DNA from: Clostridia bacterium
Lineage (GTDB): Bacteria > Bacillota > Clostridia > Christensenellales > CAG-138
Assembly: GCA_017619735.1 (NCBI GenBank)
Contig: JAFZRT010000064.1
Span: 1 to 38,624 of the forward strand
DNA: 38,624 nucleotides
Reading direction: 5' to 3'
The position numbers and the translations under genes were made by a program. Below, piece after piece: positions 23,856 to 33,250 of this stretch. How positions within the stretch are numbered: the stretch's first letter is position 1; every line of letters begins with the position of its first letter. The notes under the pieces were generated by a model. The model was not told the origin of the DNA. It searched no databases and was given only the letters and a program-made list of their open reading frames with translations.

Positions 23856-26800
23856 TCATCTTTCAAGGCCGAGCTCGTCGCTGACCTCCCGCAGGAGCTT
23901 CGCGGTCTTCCGTATCTCCGCGTCGTAGGGGTTGGGCTTTTTGATCTCCTGCTCCAGCGCCTCGCGGTCGGCGTGCAGCGCTTCGAGCGAGCGTTCGGCC
24001 TCCTCGAGCCGTTTGGGTATGGAGTTCACGGCGTTGTCGAGACGCTGCGCCTGGCCCTGCGGGCTGTCGCTTATCTCGACCTGGCAGGGGACCTCGCCCA
24101 TTATGAAGAACACCCTGTGCAGCCCGGAGGAATCGTTCGTCAGCACCAGCGGGAACCCGCGGAAGCGCCCGACGGGGATCGGCTCGCGGATGTAGGCGTT
24201 CTCGGTGACGAGCTCCAGCAGGCGCTCGCCCGCGTCGCGGCGGCGGGTGTAGACCTCGCCCATTATTACGATCGAGTAGCCGTCGGTGCGGCATGCCGCG
24301 AGATTTTCTATGTCGCGGCGGTATTTTTCGATTAGCTCAGTCAGCTGGTTCTCGCGCTGAGGCATCTTCAGGAGCTGTTCGCGCGCGCCGTCCTTCGCCC
24401 GCTCTATGCGCGAGCGGAGCATGGAGCTGCGCTGAAGCTCTGTCTCGAGCTCTATGCGGCGTTTGATGAGCGGGTTGCCGACGGCGAGGGACTTGACCTC
24501 GCTGTAGGTGAGGACGACCTCGTCGACCTCGTCGCCGCTCCTCGAGGGATGCTCGCCGTTGACTATCTGCGAGGTGAAGCGCTGCTTGTTCTCGAGCAGC
24601 TGCCAGGAGTACGCGTCGAAACTGCCGTTCGTGATGTAGCGGTAGATGGACACCTCGTCGTTTTTGTTGCCCTGGCGCAGCATTCGGCCCTCGCGCTGGG
24701 TCACGTCGGAGGGGCGCCAAGGTATGTCGAGGTGGTGTACCGCCCACAGCTTGTCCTGCACGTTCGCGCCGATGCCGAGCTTGAATGTGGAGCCGATGAG
24801 TATCCTCACTTCGCCCTTCCTGACCTTGTTGAACAGCGCCGTGCGCATCGCGTCGTTCACCGCGTCGTGCACGAAGGCGATCTCCTTCGCGGGGACGCCG
24901 CGCGCAGCGAGCTTTTGCTTCATGTCGTCGTAGAGGTTGAAATCGTCCTTCGGCGTGGACTGATCGAGGAACACGAGCTGGGTCACGGCGGAGTCGCTCT
25001 TCCATATGCCGAAAACCTTTTCGACGCAGGTGTTGAGCTTCGAATCGGGGATATCCTCGGCGTTGGGATCAACTAGGCGCATATCGAGCGCCGCCTTTCG
25101 GCCGTCGGTCGTGATCTTCAGCATGTTGTCCTCGGTCCTCGCCACGAGGCCGGATTTGACCTTTTCCGCCCTCGCCGCAAGGTCGGAAATATACTTCCTC
25201 AAAGCGGGGGAGGCGGGCACGGTGCAGTTGACGTAATTGACGTTGGAGGGCAGCTTCTGCTCCTCATCGCGGGAGAAGTGCAGATCCGCAATGTCGGAGA
25301 GCAGCAGCGAAAGCTCGGGCAGATTGTGGTAGCGGGACAGACGCCTCCTCAGGCGGTAGCCGATGCCGTTCGCCTCGACCTCGAACTCCTCGGTGACCTC
25401 GGAAAAGAGCTTGACCCAGTTGTCGAACTCGACGAGGTTCATCTCGTACAGCCGTTCGTAGGCAAGGTACAGGAGCATCGTGTAAAGGTCGGATACGGAG
25501 TTCGTGATCGGGGTGCCCGTCGCGAAAACCGCGCCGCGGCCGCCGTGCGTGCGCTGAATGAAGCGCACCTTGGCCATGAGGTCGTCGCAGCGCTTGGAGC
25601 CCTTCGTATTGAGGCCGGGCAGGGTGCCGTGCTTTGTCTCTATGCTGATGTTCTTGAAGTTGTGCGCCTCGTCGACGAAGAGCGTGTCCACGCCCAGATC
25701 GTCGAAGCAGATATCGCCCTCCGGAGCGGGGGCCTCGTCGTCCCAAAGCTTCTGCAGGCGGCGCTCAATGCGGGCGGAGTAGCGGTTGAGCACCATGTAC
25801 GCGTCGTTGTATACGGCGTCCTTCATGGAGACCGATATCTCCGTCATACGGTCGATAAGGTCGCGCTCGCGCTCCTTCTTGGAAAGGGGTATGAGCGAAA
25901 AGCTGCCGTAGCCCATTATTATCGCGTCGGCGTCGCTTTCGATCATCTCACGCAGCACCTTCTGACGGCGCGCGGGGGAGAAGTCCTTCGGCTCGATCAC
26001 CATGAGCTTCGCTTCGGGATAGAGCTTCAAAAACTCGGTGTGCCACTGATCCAGTATGTTGTTGGGCACGACGAAAAGATTGCGCTTCGAAATGCCCATG
26101 CGCCGCATCTCCATCGCGGAGGCGGCCATGGCGTAGGTCTTGCCCGCGCCGACCTGGTGGGCCAGCAGCGTGTTCTTCGAATTGACGATGCGGGAAACGG
26201 CCGCGAGCTGATAATCCTGCAGCTTTATATCCGGGTTCTTGCCCGGCAGCTTGAGATCCCTTCCGTCGTAAATGCGGGGGCGTATCGCGCCGAACGCCTC
26301 GTTGTAGTGATTGAGCAGGCGGGAGCGCCTCGGCTCGTCGCGGAACAGCCAGAGCGAGAACTTCTCCTCGATCAGGCGCATGCGCTCCTGCGCTATCAGA
26401 GTCTCCGCCTTGTTGATGCGGCGCGTGGGGCCGGACTTGTTCTCGGAATAGCTGGTGTCGTAGACGACCACCTCGCCCGAGTTCAAAAGCTTTTCGACTA
26501 TGTCGAAGGCGTTCATGCGCTCCGTGCCGTAGGTGAGCCGGGCGCGCGTGAACTGCGCGTAATTCTTCTTGCCGTGGATGATGTAATGATTGGCCGCCTT
26601 GACGTATTCGACAACGAGGCGGGGCTTTTTTCCGCCGACGGGCTTTATGCCGATGAGCCATATTAGGAAATCGCGGTACACCCAGGAGGGGATCCACGGG
26701 CTGCCTATGGCGGCCTTTATGTCCTCCGCGGGGACGAGGGGAGGCATTATGCTGCCGAGCGCGGAGATGTTGACGGAGTAATCGACCGTGAACTCCCTTT

Positions 26801-27074
26801 CGGGGGCGCCGAACTCCTCCTCGCTCTTTTGGGCCTTCTTCGCCCTGTTGAGCTTCTTCAATACGTTGCCGGAGAGATATTCGTCCGCCGGCACGAGGCA
26901 GTCGAGCTTCGGGTCGTAGTAAACGAGCCCGACGAGCTTATCGTACGCCTCGGCGGGGGAAAGGCCCGTCCTCTCGCAGATGAGGCGCAGATCGACGCGC
27001 CCGCGCAGAAACAGCGAGAGCTCCAACGCCTCGGACGGAGTCATTATGGTACTTATGCCGGTATTTTCGGGCAA
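23856..27074 (-). CDS. Stand-alone SNF2-type helicase related to mobile-element helicase-methylases
   Basis: This 1072-residue protein resembles the helicase half of the giant SNF2/N12-type adenine methylase proteins of Firmicutes conjugative elements. Visible motifs are HQVGAGKTYAM (Walker A), LFVDEAHNFKN (DEAH), FATGTPITNSVSDLYTM, LIGSTFKLGIGANVQDKL and WRPSDVTQREGRMLRQGN. The C-terminus is a long charged helical region ending RLEEAERSLEALHADREALE. No methylase motif (NPPY) is present. A TTG at 27074 has GAGGT six bases upstream; ATG at 27044, ten codons on, is the alternative but lacks a site. It is driven by a perfect consensus promoter and ends at a terminator. Role may be DNA defence or remodelling. 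Confidence 0.85.
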   Translation of the reverse strand: MPENTGISTIMTPSEALELSLFLRGRVDLRLICERTGLSPAEAYDKLVGLVYYDPKLDCLVPADEYLSGNVLKKLNRAKKAQKSEEEFGAPEREFTVDYSVNISALGSIMPPLVPAEDIKAAIGSPWIPSWVYRDFLIWLIGIKPVGGKKPRLVVEYVKAANHYIIHGKKNYAQFTRARLTYGTERMNAFDIVEKLLNSGEVVVYDTSYSENKSGPTRRINKAETLIAQERMRLIEEKFSLWLFRDEPRRSRLLNHYNEAFGAIRPRIYDGRDLKLPGKNPDIKLQDYQLAAVSRIVNSKNTLLAHQVGAGKTYAMAASAMEMRRMGISKRNLFVVPNNILDQWHTEFLKLYPEAKLMVIEPKDFSPARRQKVLREMIESDADAIIMGYGSFSLIPLSKKERERDLIDRMTEISVSMKDAVYNDAYMVLNRYSARIERRLQKLWDDEAPAPEGDICFDDLGVDTLFVDEAHNFKNISIETKHGTLPGLNTKGSKRCDDLMAKVRFIQRTHGGRGAVFATGTPITNSVSDLYTMLLYLAYERLYEMNLVEFDNWVKLFSEVTEEFEVEANGIGYRLRRRLSRYHNLPELSLLLSDIADLHFSRDEEQKLPSNVNYVNCTVPASPALRKYISDLAARAEKVKSGLVARTEDNMLKITTDGRKAALDMRLVDPNAEDIPDSKLNTCVEKVFGIWKSDSAVTQLVFLDQSTPKDDFNLYDDMKQKLAARGVPAKEIAFVHDAVNDAMRTALFNKVRKGEVRILIGSTFKLGIGANVQDKLWAVHHLDIPWRPSDVTQREGRMLRQGNKNDEVSIYRYITNGSFDAYSWQLLENKQRFTSQIVNGEHPSRSGDEVDEVVLTYSEVKSLAVGNPLIKRRIELETELQRSSMLRSRIERAKDGAREQLLKMPQRENQLTELIEKYRRDIENLAACRTDGYSIVIMGEVYTRRRDAGERLLELVTENAYIREPIPVGRFRGFPLVLTNDSSGLHRVFFIMGEVPCQVEISDSPQGQAQRLDNAVNSIPKRLEEAERSLEALHADREALEQEIKKPNPYDAEIRKTAKLLREVSDELGLER

Positions 27075-27126
27075 AGCGCACCTCACAAGCGAAGTTCTCC
27101 GGAAAGCCGTATCCCGGGAAATACGG

Positions 27127-27155
27127 ATTATAGCACAAAAACGCAAATCTGTCAA
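27127..27155 (-). promoter_or_regulatory. Perfect consensus promoter of the SNF2 helicase
   Basis: TTGACA, 17 bases, TATAAT on the minus strand with the TGTGCTATAAT form, about 45 bases before the TTG start. Confidence 0.85.
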
Positions 27156-27306
27156 GGGCTTCTCCCACTGCATGAAAAAGAAACCGAAAAAAACCGGAGC
27201 GGGGGCTCCCGCCGCGGGATTTCGCTCTGTACTTTTCGGCCGATCCGTGATACAATCGAACGGTAAACAAGGCCCAAGGCCAATCGAAAAACAGGAGGAA
27301 CCACCA

Positions 27307-29109
27307 ATGGCACAGCAGAAGAAGATTCCCAAGCGTTCCGAGGTCGAGAAGCAGTACACCTGGGCGACCGAGGATCTTTTCGCCACCGACGCCCTCTGGG
27401 AGGAGGCGCTCAACGAGGCGAAGGTCTATCCCGAAAAGGTCGCCGCCTTCCGCGGCAGGATATCCGAATCTCCCGCGGCGCTGCTCGAGTATCTGCGCCT
27501 CTGCGACGAGATCGCAGTAAAGGTCGAGCGCATCGGCAACTACGCCATGCGCAAGTCGGACGAGGATACCGGCAACAGCTTCTATCAGGGACTGCGCGGA
27601 AAGATAATGAACCTCTACGTGGCGATCGGCTCCGCCGATTCGTTCTCCACGCCGGAGATAATCTCCATCCCCGACGAGAAGATGGCCGAGTTCATGGAGA
27701 AGGAGCCGGGTCTCCGCCTCTATGAGAGGAAGCTCTCCAGGATCCGCCGCTTAAAGCCCCATACTCTCTCCGACGCGGAGGAGCGCATACTCGCCCTCTC
27801 CGGTCAGGTGACACACGCCCCCGGCGAGACCGCGTCCGCATTCCGCAACGCGGATATCAAGTTCCCCTCCATACATGATGCCGAGGGCAACGAGCTCGTC
27901 GTGACGCAGGGCTCCTTCGTGCCCCTGCTCGAAAATCCCGACGCAAACGTCAGAAAGGCCGCGTTCGAATCCCTCTATCACACCTTCGAGCAGTTCAAGA
28001 ACACCTCCGCGGCGTTCCTCGATTCGCAGGTGAAGGGCCTCATCTTCAACGCCCGCGCCCGTAATTACGAATCCACGCTGCACGCAGCCCTCGACGCTAC
28101 CGAAGTGCCCGTCTCCGTCTACCATAACCTCATAGAGGCCGTGCACGAAAACCTGCCCCTCATGCACAAATACGTCGCGCTGAGGAAGAAGCTCATGGGC
28201 GTCGACGAGCTCCACATGTACGATCTCTACACCCCCATTGTGGGCGACGCCGACCGCGAGATCCCCTATGAGGAGGCCAAGAAGATAATCAAAAAGGCGC
28301 TCGCGCCACTTGGCGAGGAGTACCTCTCCATACTGCAGGAGGGCTTCGACAACCGCTGGATCGACGTTTACGAGAACGAGGGCAAGCGCGGCGGCGCGTA
28401 TTCCTCCTGCGGCGATCCGCACCCCTACGTGCTGCTCAACCAGAAGGACACCCTCGATTCGATGTTCACCATCGCGCACGAGATGGGCCATTCGCTCCAC
28501 ACCTACTATTCGCTGAAGAATCAGCCCGTCTGCCAGGCGGATTACGTGATATTCGTTGCGGAGGTCGCCTCGACCTGCAACGAGGTGCTGCTTGTCAGGT
28601 ACCTGCTCGACAACACCACCGACAGGCGCGAGAGGGCGTATCTCATCAACCACTTCCTCGAGAGCTTCCGCGGCACTGTCTACCGCCAGACGATGTTCGC
28701 CGAGTTCGAGCTGTTCATGAACGAGCTCGCGGAAAAGGGCGAAAGTCTCACCGCCGACGCCCTGTGCGAGAAGTACTACGAGCTCAACAAGCAGTACTTC
28801 GGCGACGCGATCACCGTCGATCCGGAGATCGCCTTCGAGTGGGAGCGCATACCGCACTTCTTCTATAACTTCTACGTGTTCCAGTACGCGACCGGCTTCT
28901 CCGCGGCTTGCGCCATCGCGAACCGCATACTGACCGAGGGCGAGCCCGCCGTAGCCGATTACAAGAAGTTCCTCTCCGCGGGCGGCTCCATGGATCCCAT
29001 CAGCATACTGAAGCTCGCGGGCGTCGACATGACCACCGCGGCCCCCATCAACGAGGCGCTCAAGCTCTTCGGCGAGCTCCTTGACGAGATGGAAGAGCTC
29101 CTTGACTGA
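27307..29109 (+). CDS. pepF: Oligoendopeptidase F, M3 metallopeptidase
   Basis: This 600-residue cytosolic peptidase cleaves short peptides. The zinc site is HEMGH in TIAHEMGHSLHTYYS, with the third ligand in the downstream EVASTCNE block; N-terminal PepF-type region and RIPHFFYNFYVFQYATGF near the C-terminus are typical. Length matches the family. The ATG follows AGGAGG closely. The best -10 is TACAAT at 27251-27256 with a weak -35. It is a single-gene unit with a strong terminator. Confidence 0.95.
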   Translation: MAQQKKIPKRSEVEKQYTWATEDLFATDALWEEALNEAKVYPEKVAAFRGRISESPAALLEYLRLCDEIAVKVERIGNYAMRKSDEDTGNSFYQGLRGKIMNLYVAIGSADSFSTPEIISIPDEKMAEFMEKEPGLRLYERKLSRIRRLKPHTLSDAEERILALSGQVTHAPGETASAFRNADIKFPSIHDAEGNELVVTQGSFVPLLENPDANVRKAAFESLYHTFEQFKNTSAAFLDSQVKGLIFNARARNYESTLHAALDATEVPVSVYHNLIEAVHENLPLMHKYVALRKKLMGVDELHMYDLYTPIVGDADREIPYEEAKKIIKKALAPLGEEYLSILQEGFDNRWIDVYENEGKRGGAYSSCGDPHPYVLLNQKDTLDSMFTIAHEMGHSLHTYYSLKNQPVCQADYVIFVAEVASTCNEVLLVRYLLDNTTDRRERAYLINHFLESFRGTVYRQTMFAEFELFMNELAEKGESLTADALCEKYYELNKQYFGDAITVDPEIAFEWERIPHFFYNFYVFQYATGFSAACAIANRILTEGEPAVADYKKFLSAGGSMDPISILKLAGVDMTTAAPINEALKLFGELLDEMEELLD

Positions 29110-29124
29110 TCGGAAAAGCATTGA

Positions 29125-29161
29125 AAAAACAGCGGCGTCATTGCAGGACGCCGCTGTTTTT
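29125..29161. terminator. Bidirectional terminator
   Basis: A perfect 15-bp stem (29125-29139 with 29147-29161) over a 7-base loop, with A and T runs suiting both pepF and the minus-strand lipoprotein gene ending at 29177. Confidence 0.92.
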
Positions 29162-29176
29162 ATTGTCCATCTTATT

Positions 29177-30589
29177 TCAGTTGCTTCCCCAGTACTGCAC
29201 CTCATAGCCCTCCGAAAGAACGGTTTCGGTGAGCCCATCCGGCGTGATATCGTATTTCACAAAATGCCAGCTCCGGTCGTAGTCCTTTTTGCCGTAATAT
29301 TCGCTTGAGTAAATGATCAGCGTATTCTCCGATACCCAGCAATCCGCCAGCATGATCCTTTTCACTCCGATCCGGAGCTCATTTCGGTATTCGAGCGGCA
29401 GCGGACCTTCGTAAATGACCTCTGTACCGTCGGCGCCATAGCGTATTATGCTGACGTTTACGGACTGATCACGGTCGTTCATGGCGAAGATGGACGTGTC
29501 GGCCGTGGCGATCACTCCGTTTCCGAGCGAAAGCAGGAAGGTGTTGCCCTCCCGGTCGCCCGTATCGAGCACGCAGGTCCTCGTGCCGTCCTTCTCGAGG
29601 CGGTACAGGCTGAGGACATAGGGATTGTCCTCGCCCTCCGGCTGCTCTGGATCGGCCCTGTAGGGATCGACGAAATACGGCGTACCGTCCGAAGTGACGA
29701 TCGACCAGCGGTAATTGCTGAGCATCGGAAAGGATCCCACGCTTTGATAGAGGATCTCCGGCTCTGTCATCGAGGGGTCCCAACGGGCGATCTCGTCCGT
29801 GATCGGGAGCTCCGAGCGCCAATCATAGAAGTCATCCTCGGAATCCGCCCCGTCATAATCGGTCACGCCGTCGTAATCATAGAACATATAGGCGCTGTCA
29901 CCGGCAAAAAATATCGTCGGCTGCGGCTGATTGATCGTTTCCCTTTCGAGGATCTCATAATATTCCCATGCCTTGACCTTCTGCCCGCATATCACCGTAT
30001 CCTCCATCGGGATGCAGCCGTAAACGAGCTTATGGAAGACCGCGGCGTTTTTGATCTCCTGCCTGTAACCGGCGTGGTAGATCATCCCGCGGTGGATGTA
30101 GAGGCGGCGGTTGTGGTATTCGAGCGGCGTATCCGTCGGGTCGAATTCATGCACGAGCTCCTTTGAAGAGCCGTCGAGGTTCATGCGGTAAAGGCCGAAT
30201 CTCATGCCCTTGGTCTGCTTGACATACCAGAGCTTGCCCTGATAATACTGCAGCCCTGGATCGGAGCCGATATAGCCCGCGCATTCGGCGTTATTGCGTT
30301 TTTCCTCGTGCACGCATTCCGGCCGGGGGCAGAGCACGCCCGTATCACCGGTCGCCTTATCATAATAGTAAAGAAAACCGTTGCCGTTGCGGCTGCGCAG
30401 ATAAAAGGCGTCCTCCGTTTCCAGCATATCGCAGGTGATGAGCGAACCGTAACGGTTGTCGTAATCCGTTTCCGGATCGAACGCAGAGTCGCCGGTCTGC
30501 TGCGCCGCGGACTGCTCCGGCTTTTTGCCGCATGAGATAAGCGGTAATGCCAGCAGTATTGTCAGAATTATCGCAAGCGTTCTTTTCAA
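29177..30589 (-). CDS. Lipoprotein of a paralogous pair, likely beta-propeller-like
   Basis: This 470-residue protein begins at TTG (30587-30589) after AAAGGAGG and has a clear lipoprotein signal ending LISC (C20). The mature protein has many short beta-type segments with Tyr/Trp and Asp-Gly turns, suggesting a propeller. It shares PETDYDNRYG, ETEDAFYL, YYYDKATGDTGVLC and a CPRPECVH cysteine-histidine cluster with the gene upstream. Function is unknown; similar proteins are common in gut clostridia. It follows its paralogue after 73 bases. Confidence 0.82.
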   Translation of the reverse strand: MKRTLAIILTILLALPLISCGKKPEQSAAQQTGDSAFDPETDYDNRYGSLITCDMLETEDAFYLRSRNGNGFLYYYDKATGDTGVLCPRPECVHEEKRNNAECAGYIGSDPGLQYYQGKLWYVKQTKGMRFGLYRMNLDGSSKELVHEFDPTDTPLEYHNRRLYIHRGMIYHAGYRQEIKNAAVFHKLVYGCIPMEDTVICGQKVKAWEYYEILERETINQPQPTIFFAGDSAYMFYDYDGVTDYDGADSEDDFYDWRSELPITDEIARWDPSMTEPEILYQSVGSFPMLSNYRWSIVTSDGTPYFVDPYRADPEQPEGEDNPYVLSLYRLEKDGTRTCVLDTGDREGNTFLLSLGNGVIATADTSIFAMNDRDQSVNVSIIRYGADGTEVIYEGPLPLEYRNELRIGVKRIMLADCWVSENTLIIYSSEYYGKKDYDRSWHFVKYDITPDGLTETVLSEGYEVQYWGSN

Positions 30590-30662
30590 ATTGAGCCTCC
30601 TTTTGCTGTTGATCGATCTGTTGAAGAGGATGTCGATCGCCGCACGTCGGGCCCGGGCGGAT

Positions 30663-31997
30663 TCATCGCAGACCCGGCAAACAGGCTATGATCTCGGGCT
30701 TCGGCGTGCCGCCCGTTAAGTCGTAACGGACGAGGCAGTATGCAGCGCGTTCTTGGTCCTTTGCATCGAGCACGAACGAGATATAGATCGCTTCCGCATC
30801 GCCGTACATGCCGAAGTAACTGCTTGTTTCGTATCCCTTCGAGGGATCGAGTGCTTCAAGAAAGCTCGTATCCAGCGCGCCTTCGTAAATGAGCGAACCG
30901 TCCAGTCTGCGGACCTCCAAAGCCATATCGGGCATGCTGAAAACCGCCGCCGCTCCGTCGAGCATGAAGCATGACCAGGGATTGTCACAGAGGAAAGCTT
31001 TGCACAGCGCGCCGCTTTCAATGGTGTAAACCGTTTGCTCTCCATATACCGGTGCAGTCCAGATACGCTCCTCGGCGTCGATATAAAGGCGGAAGCCCGA
31101 TCCCTTCTCGCCGATATCCAAAAGCTCGGTCCGAAGGATCTGCTCAAGCTCCTCCGTTTCGATATTCCATCTGTATATGCAAAGGATATTGCTCAGCACT
31201 TCGACGTGATCTTCAAGCTCCTCATAATCCTGAATATTATAGCTGATATAAACATAATTCCCGTGGTAGTAAAGCTTGGGCTCTGTGGGATACACTTCGA
31301 GCTTCTCCTTGAGGATCAGCCTTGTTTCTCCGGTCTGCGGATCCGCGCTTACGACGTCGATACAGTTAAAAAGTTCGCTGTTTTCGACTTCCTCATAATA
31401 TCGCCATCCGTAGCATTTGCCGCGGTGATAGTCAAGCCTCTGCGGCATGGTGGCGCCCTGTATCTCTATGGGCGAAGTGTCCACGAGGGTGTCCATCCTC
31501 TTATCTGAACCGTCAAGGGCGACGGAAAAAAACGCATAACAATGGTGAGTGTGGTCGATCGCGAAATAGTGAAGCCTTCCGTCCCAGTAATTGAGGCTCG
31601 CGCCGCACATTTCTATCAGCCCGCTGCAATCCGTTCCGCCGGCGTCGTGCATGCACTCCGGTTTACTGCAGAGTACTCCGCGCTCTCCGCTTGCCTTATC
31701 GTAATAGAATAAATATCTGCTTGAATAACTGGCGCAGCAATAATACGCATCCTCCGTTTCTACAATGCAGTCATAGCCCATGCCGTAACGGTTGTCGTAA
31801 TCCGTCTCCGGATCGTAGAAGATGGGCTTTTCGGGCACGGGCGTGCTCGGCTCGGCAGTGACCCCCTCCGGCAGAGGCGTATTGTCGGACGCGGGATCGC
31901 CGGCGGGCTTTTTCCCGCAGGAAACGGCGCACGAAAGCATCAGCGCCGCGAGCAGGAGCGCAAGGGCGGACAGAACGGATCGCTTTGATATTTTCAT
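30663..31997 (-). CDS. Lipoprotein paralogue of the neighbouring gene
   Basis: This 444-residue protein has a lipoprotein signal with two possible cysteines (LSC at 23 or VSC at 27), a short Pro/Thr linker, then the same fold as its neighbour: PETDYDNRYG, ETEDAYYC, FYYDKASGERGVLC and CSKPECMH. The first lipobox cysteine is not at the better -3 position, so C27 is also possible. AGGGAGG precedes the ATG. It heads the pair and lies behind a promoter with palindromic sites. Function unknown, surface-exposed. Confidence 0.82.
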   Translation of the reverse strand: MKISKRSVLSALALLLAALMLSCAVSCGKKPAGDPASDNTPLPEGVTAEPSTPVPEKPIFYDPETDYDNRYGMGYDCIVETEDAYYCCASYSSRYLFYYDKASGERGVLCSKPECMHDAGGTDCSGLIEMCGASLNYWDGRLHYFAIDHTHHCYAFFSVALDGSDKRMDTLVDTSPIEIQGATMPQRLDYHRGKCYGWRYYEEVENSELFNCIDVVSADPQTGETRLILKEKLEVYPTEPKLYYHGNYVYISYNIQDYEELEDHVEVLSNILCIYRWNIETEELEQILRTELLDIGEKGSGFRLYIDAEERIWTAPVYGEQTVYTIESGALCKAFLCDNPWSCFMLDGAAAVFSMPDMALEVRRLDGSLIYEGALDTSFLEALDPSKGYETSSYFGMYGDAEAIYISFVLDAKDQERAAYCLVRYDLTGGTPKPEIIACLPGLR

Positions 31998-32028
31998 GTT
32001 TACCTCCCTGCTGATCGGAGCAGAGCAT

Positions 32029-32071
32029 ATTCTAATACATGTAGAATAACATGTATTCTACCAAATGTCAA
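32029..32071 (-). promoter_or_regulatory. Promoter with overlapping operator-like palindromes
   Basis: On the minus strand TTGACA, 17 bases, TATTCT. Two inverted repeats overlap the spacer and -10: TAGAATA with TATTCTA (32042-32048 with 32054-32060) and ATTCTA with TAGAAT (32029-32034 with 32042-32047), sharing the middle arm. The layout fits a repressor site on the lipoprotein pair. Confidence 0.6.
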
Positions 32072-32109
32072 ATAATTATTTTGCCGGAATGGGGACGGCG
32101 GGAAATGAT

Positions 32110-32135
32110 AAAAGAGCCGCCAAAGCAGCTCTTTT
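32110..32135 (-). terminator. Terminator of the VOC gene
   Basis: AAAAGAGC (32110-32117) with GCTCTTTT (32128-32135), 6 bases past the stop of the VOC gene. Confidence 0.75.
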
Positions 32136-32140
32136 AATTC

Positions 32141-32488
32141 CTAATGATTTATATCCACCACGCAGAAGGGGTTGCCTTCGGGATCCTGCAGCACGACGTA
32201 ATCCGCGTCGGGCGGATAATCCCACGGCTTTTTCACGGCGCCGAGCGCGAGCAGCCTGTTGACCTCGGCTTCGGGCTCGTCGGTAAAGATATCGATGTGA
32301 TGACGGCGCGCGTGGGGCGAGCTCACCTTGCTCAGCGAAAGCTGGATCCCGTCGCCGTTCTTGGGAACGAGTATCGCCCAATCATCGGAGGCGGGGTATT
32401 TCAGCTCGTAATGCAGCGCCTCGCTCCAGAATGCAACGGCGCGGCCGATATCGACAACGCCCCATACTATTGAACCGATACGGATCAT
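32141..32488 (-). CDS. VOC (glyoxalase/bleomycin-resistance) family protein
   Basis: This 115-residue protein has the paired beta-alpha-beta-beta-beta fold of the VOC superfamily: VWGVVDIGRAVAFWSEALHYEL in the first half and HHIDIFTDEPEAEVNRLLALGAV with VVLQDPEGNPFCVVD in the second. Glutamate and histidine metal ligands are plausible but a substrate cannot be assigned. Its ATG overlaps the stop of the phosphopantetheinyl transferase gene as ATGA, with AAGGAGG upstream, so both are translated together. Confidence 0.9.
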   Translation of the reverse strand: MIRIGSIVWGVVDIGRAVAFWSEALHYELKYPASDDWAILVPKNGDGIQLSLSKVSSPHARRHHIDIFTDEPEAEVNRLLALGAVKKPWDYPPDADYVVLQDPEGNPFCVVDINH

Positions 32489-33144
32489 ATTGACCTCCTT
32501 GGATCATCGGGGGTAAGCTGCTTTTCAATGCGCAGATGCGGATCGCTTATAAGCTCGATCTCTTCGGGAAAAGCGGATGATACGACGCAGCAGGCATATC
32601 CCGGCGTGCCGAAGAAAACGGGGAACCCCGCAAGGACGCCGCGGCGGAAGAGCCGCCCTTCGCTCTCGAATACGTCGCGGAAGCCGCCCGAAATGCCCTC
32701 GCCGGTCAGCTTGAAGAAGGCTTCCTTCATTACGAAGCGCCCCAGCAGGTATCCGACGCCGCTTCGCTCGTATTCCTTTCGCTCCGCGGGACAGAGTATC
32801 CTTCGCGCGAGCCCGCTTTCGACCGGACGACGCTCCTCGATATCGACGCCCACTGGGGCGGGGGAGTAAGCGCAGACGGCATAGTTCCCGGAATGGGAGA
32901 GCGAGACGAAGCCGCCCTCGATCACGGGCCTGCCCTTTTCGTCATACGAGTAGACGGGGGGCAGAAGCGCGTCGCCCGACAGCGCGAATGAGAGCGCCAG
33001 CTCCGCGGCATAGCTCTGCATGCGCTTTCCGGCGTCGGCTATTGCCTCAGCGCGGGCGAGCCTCTGCCCGGAGCAGAACCTTTCGGGCGCGGAAAGAAGC
33101 CCGGCGCAATCTTCGATATTCACTATAACGAGGCGTATCTTCAT
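32485..33144 (-). CDS. 4'-phosphopantetheinyl transferase, Sfp type
   Basis: This 219-residue enzyme transfers 4'-phosphopantetheine to carrier proteins. The magnesium motif GVDIE (D101, E103) and the FVMKEAFFKLTGEG motif (K140, E141, K145) are intact; SLSHSG is also typical. The start at 33144 has no ribosome site: a TTGACG/TACAAT promoter ends seven bases before it, so the mRNA is probably leaderless. The substrate cannot be named; the carrier-like protein at 19879 lacks the acceptor serine. Confidence 0.92.
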   Translation of the reverse strand: MKIRLVIVNIEDCAGLLSAPERFCSGQRLARAEAIADAGKRMQSYAAELALSFALSGDALLPPVYSYDEKGRPVIEGGFVSLSHSGNYAVCAYSPAPVGVDIEERRPVESGLARRILCPAERKEYERSGVGYLLGRFVMKEAFFKLTGEGISGGFRDVFESEGRLFRRGVLAGFPVFFGTPGYACCVVSSAFPEEIELISDPHLRIEKQLTPDDPRRSI

Positions 33145-33151
33145 ATAATGG

Positions 33152-33180
33152 ATTGTACCCTCGCCGCGGCGTCCCGTCAA
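33152..33180 (-). promoter_or_regulatory. Promoter of a probable leaderless phosphopantetheinyl transferase mRNA
   Basis: TTGACG, 17 bases, TACAAT on the minus strand ends seven bases before the ATG. Confidence 0.65.
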
Positions 33181-33203
33181 CAATAATTTGGTGAAAAACG
33201 CGC

Positions 33204-33232
33204 TTGACATTCCCCGCCCGAGGTGCTATAAT
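33204..33232 (+). promoter_or_regulatory. Promoter of tRNA-Trp
   Basis: A perfect TTGACA, 17 bases, TATAAT with TGC before the -10, 19 bases upstream of the tRNA. Confidence 0.92.
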
Positions 33233-33250
33233 CTCATTCGCGAGCCAAAT

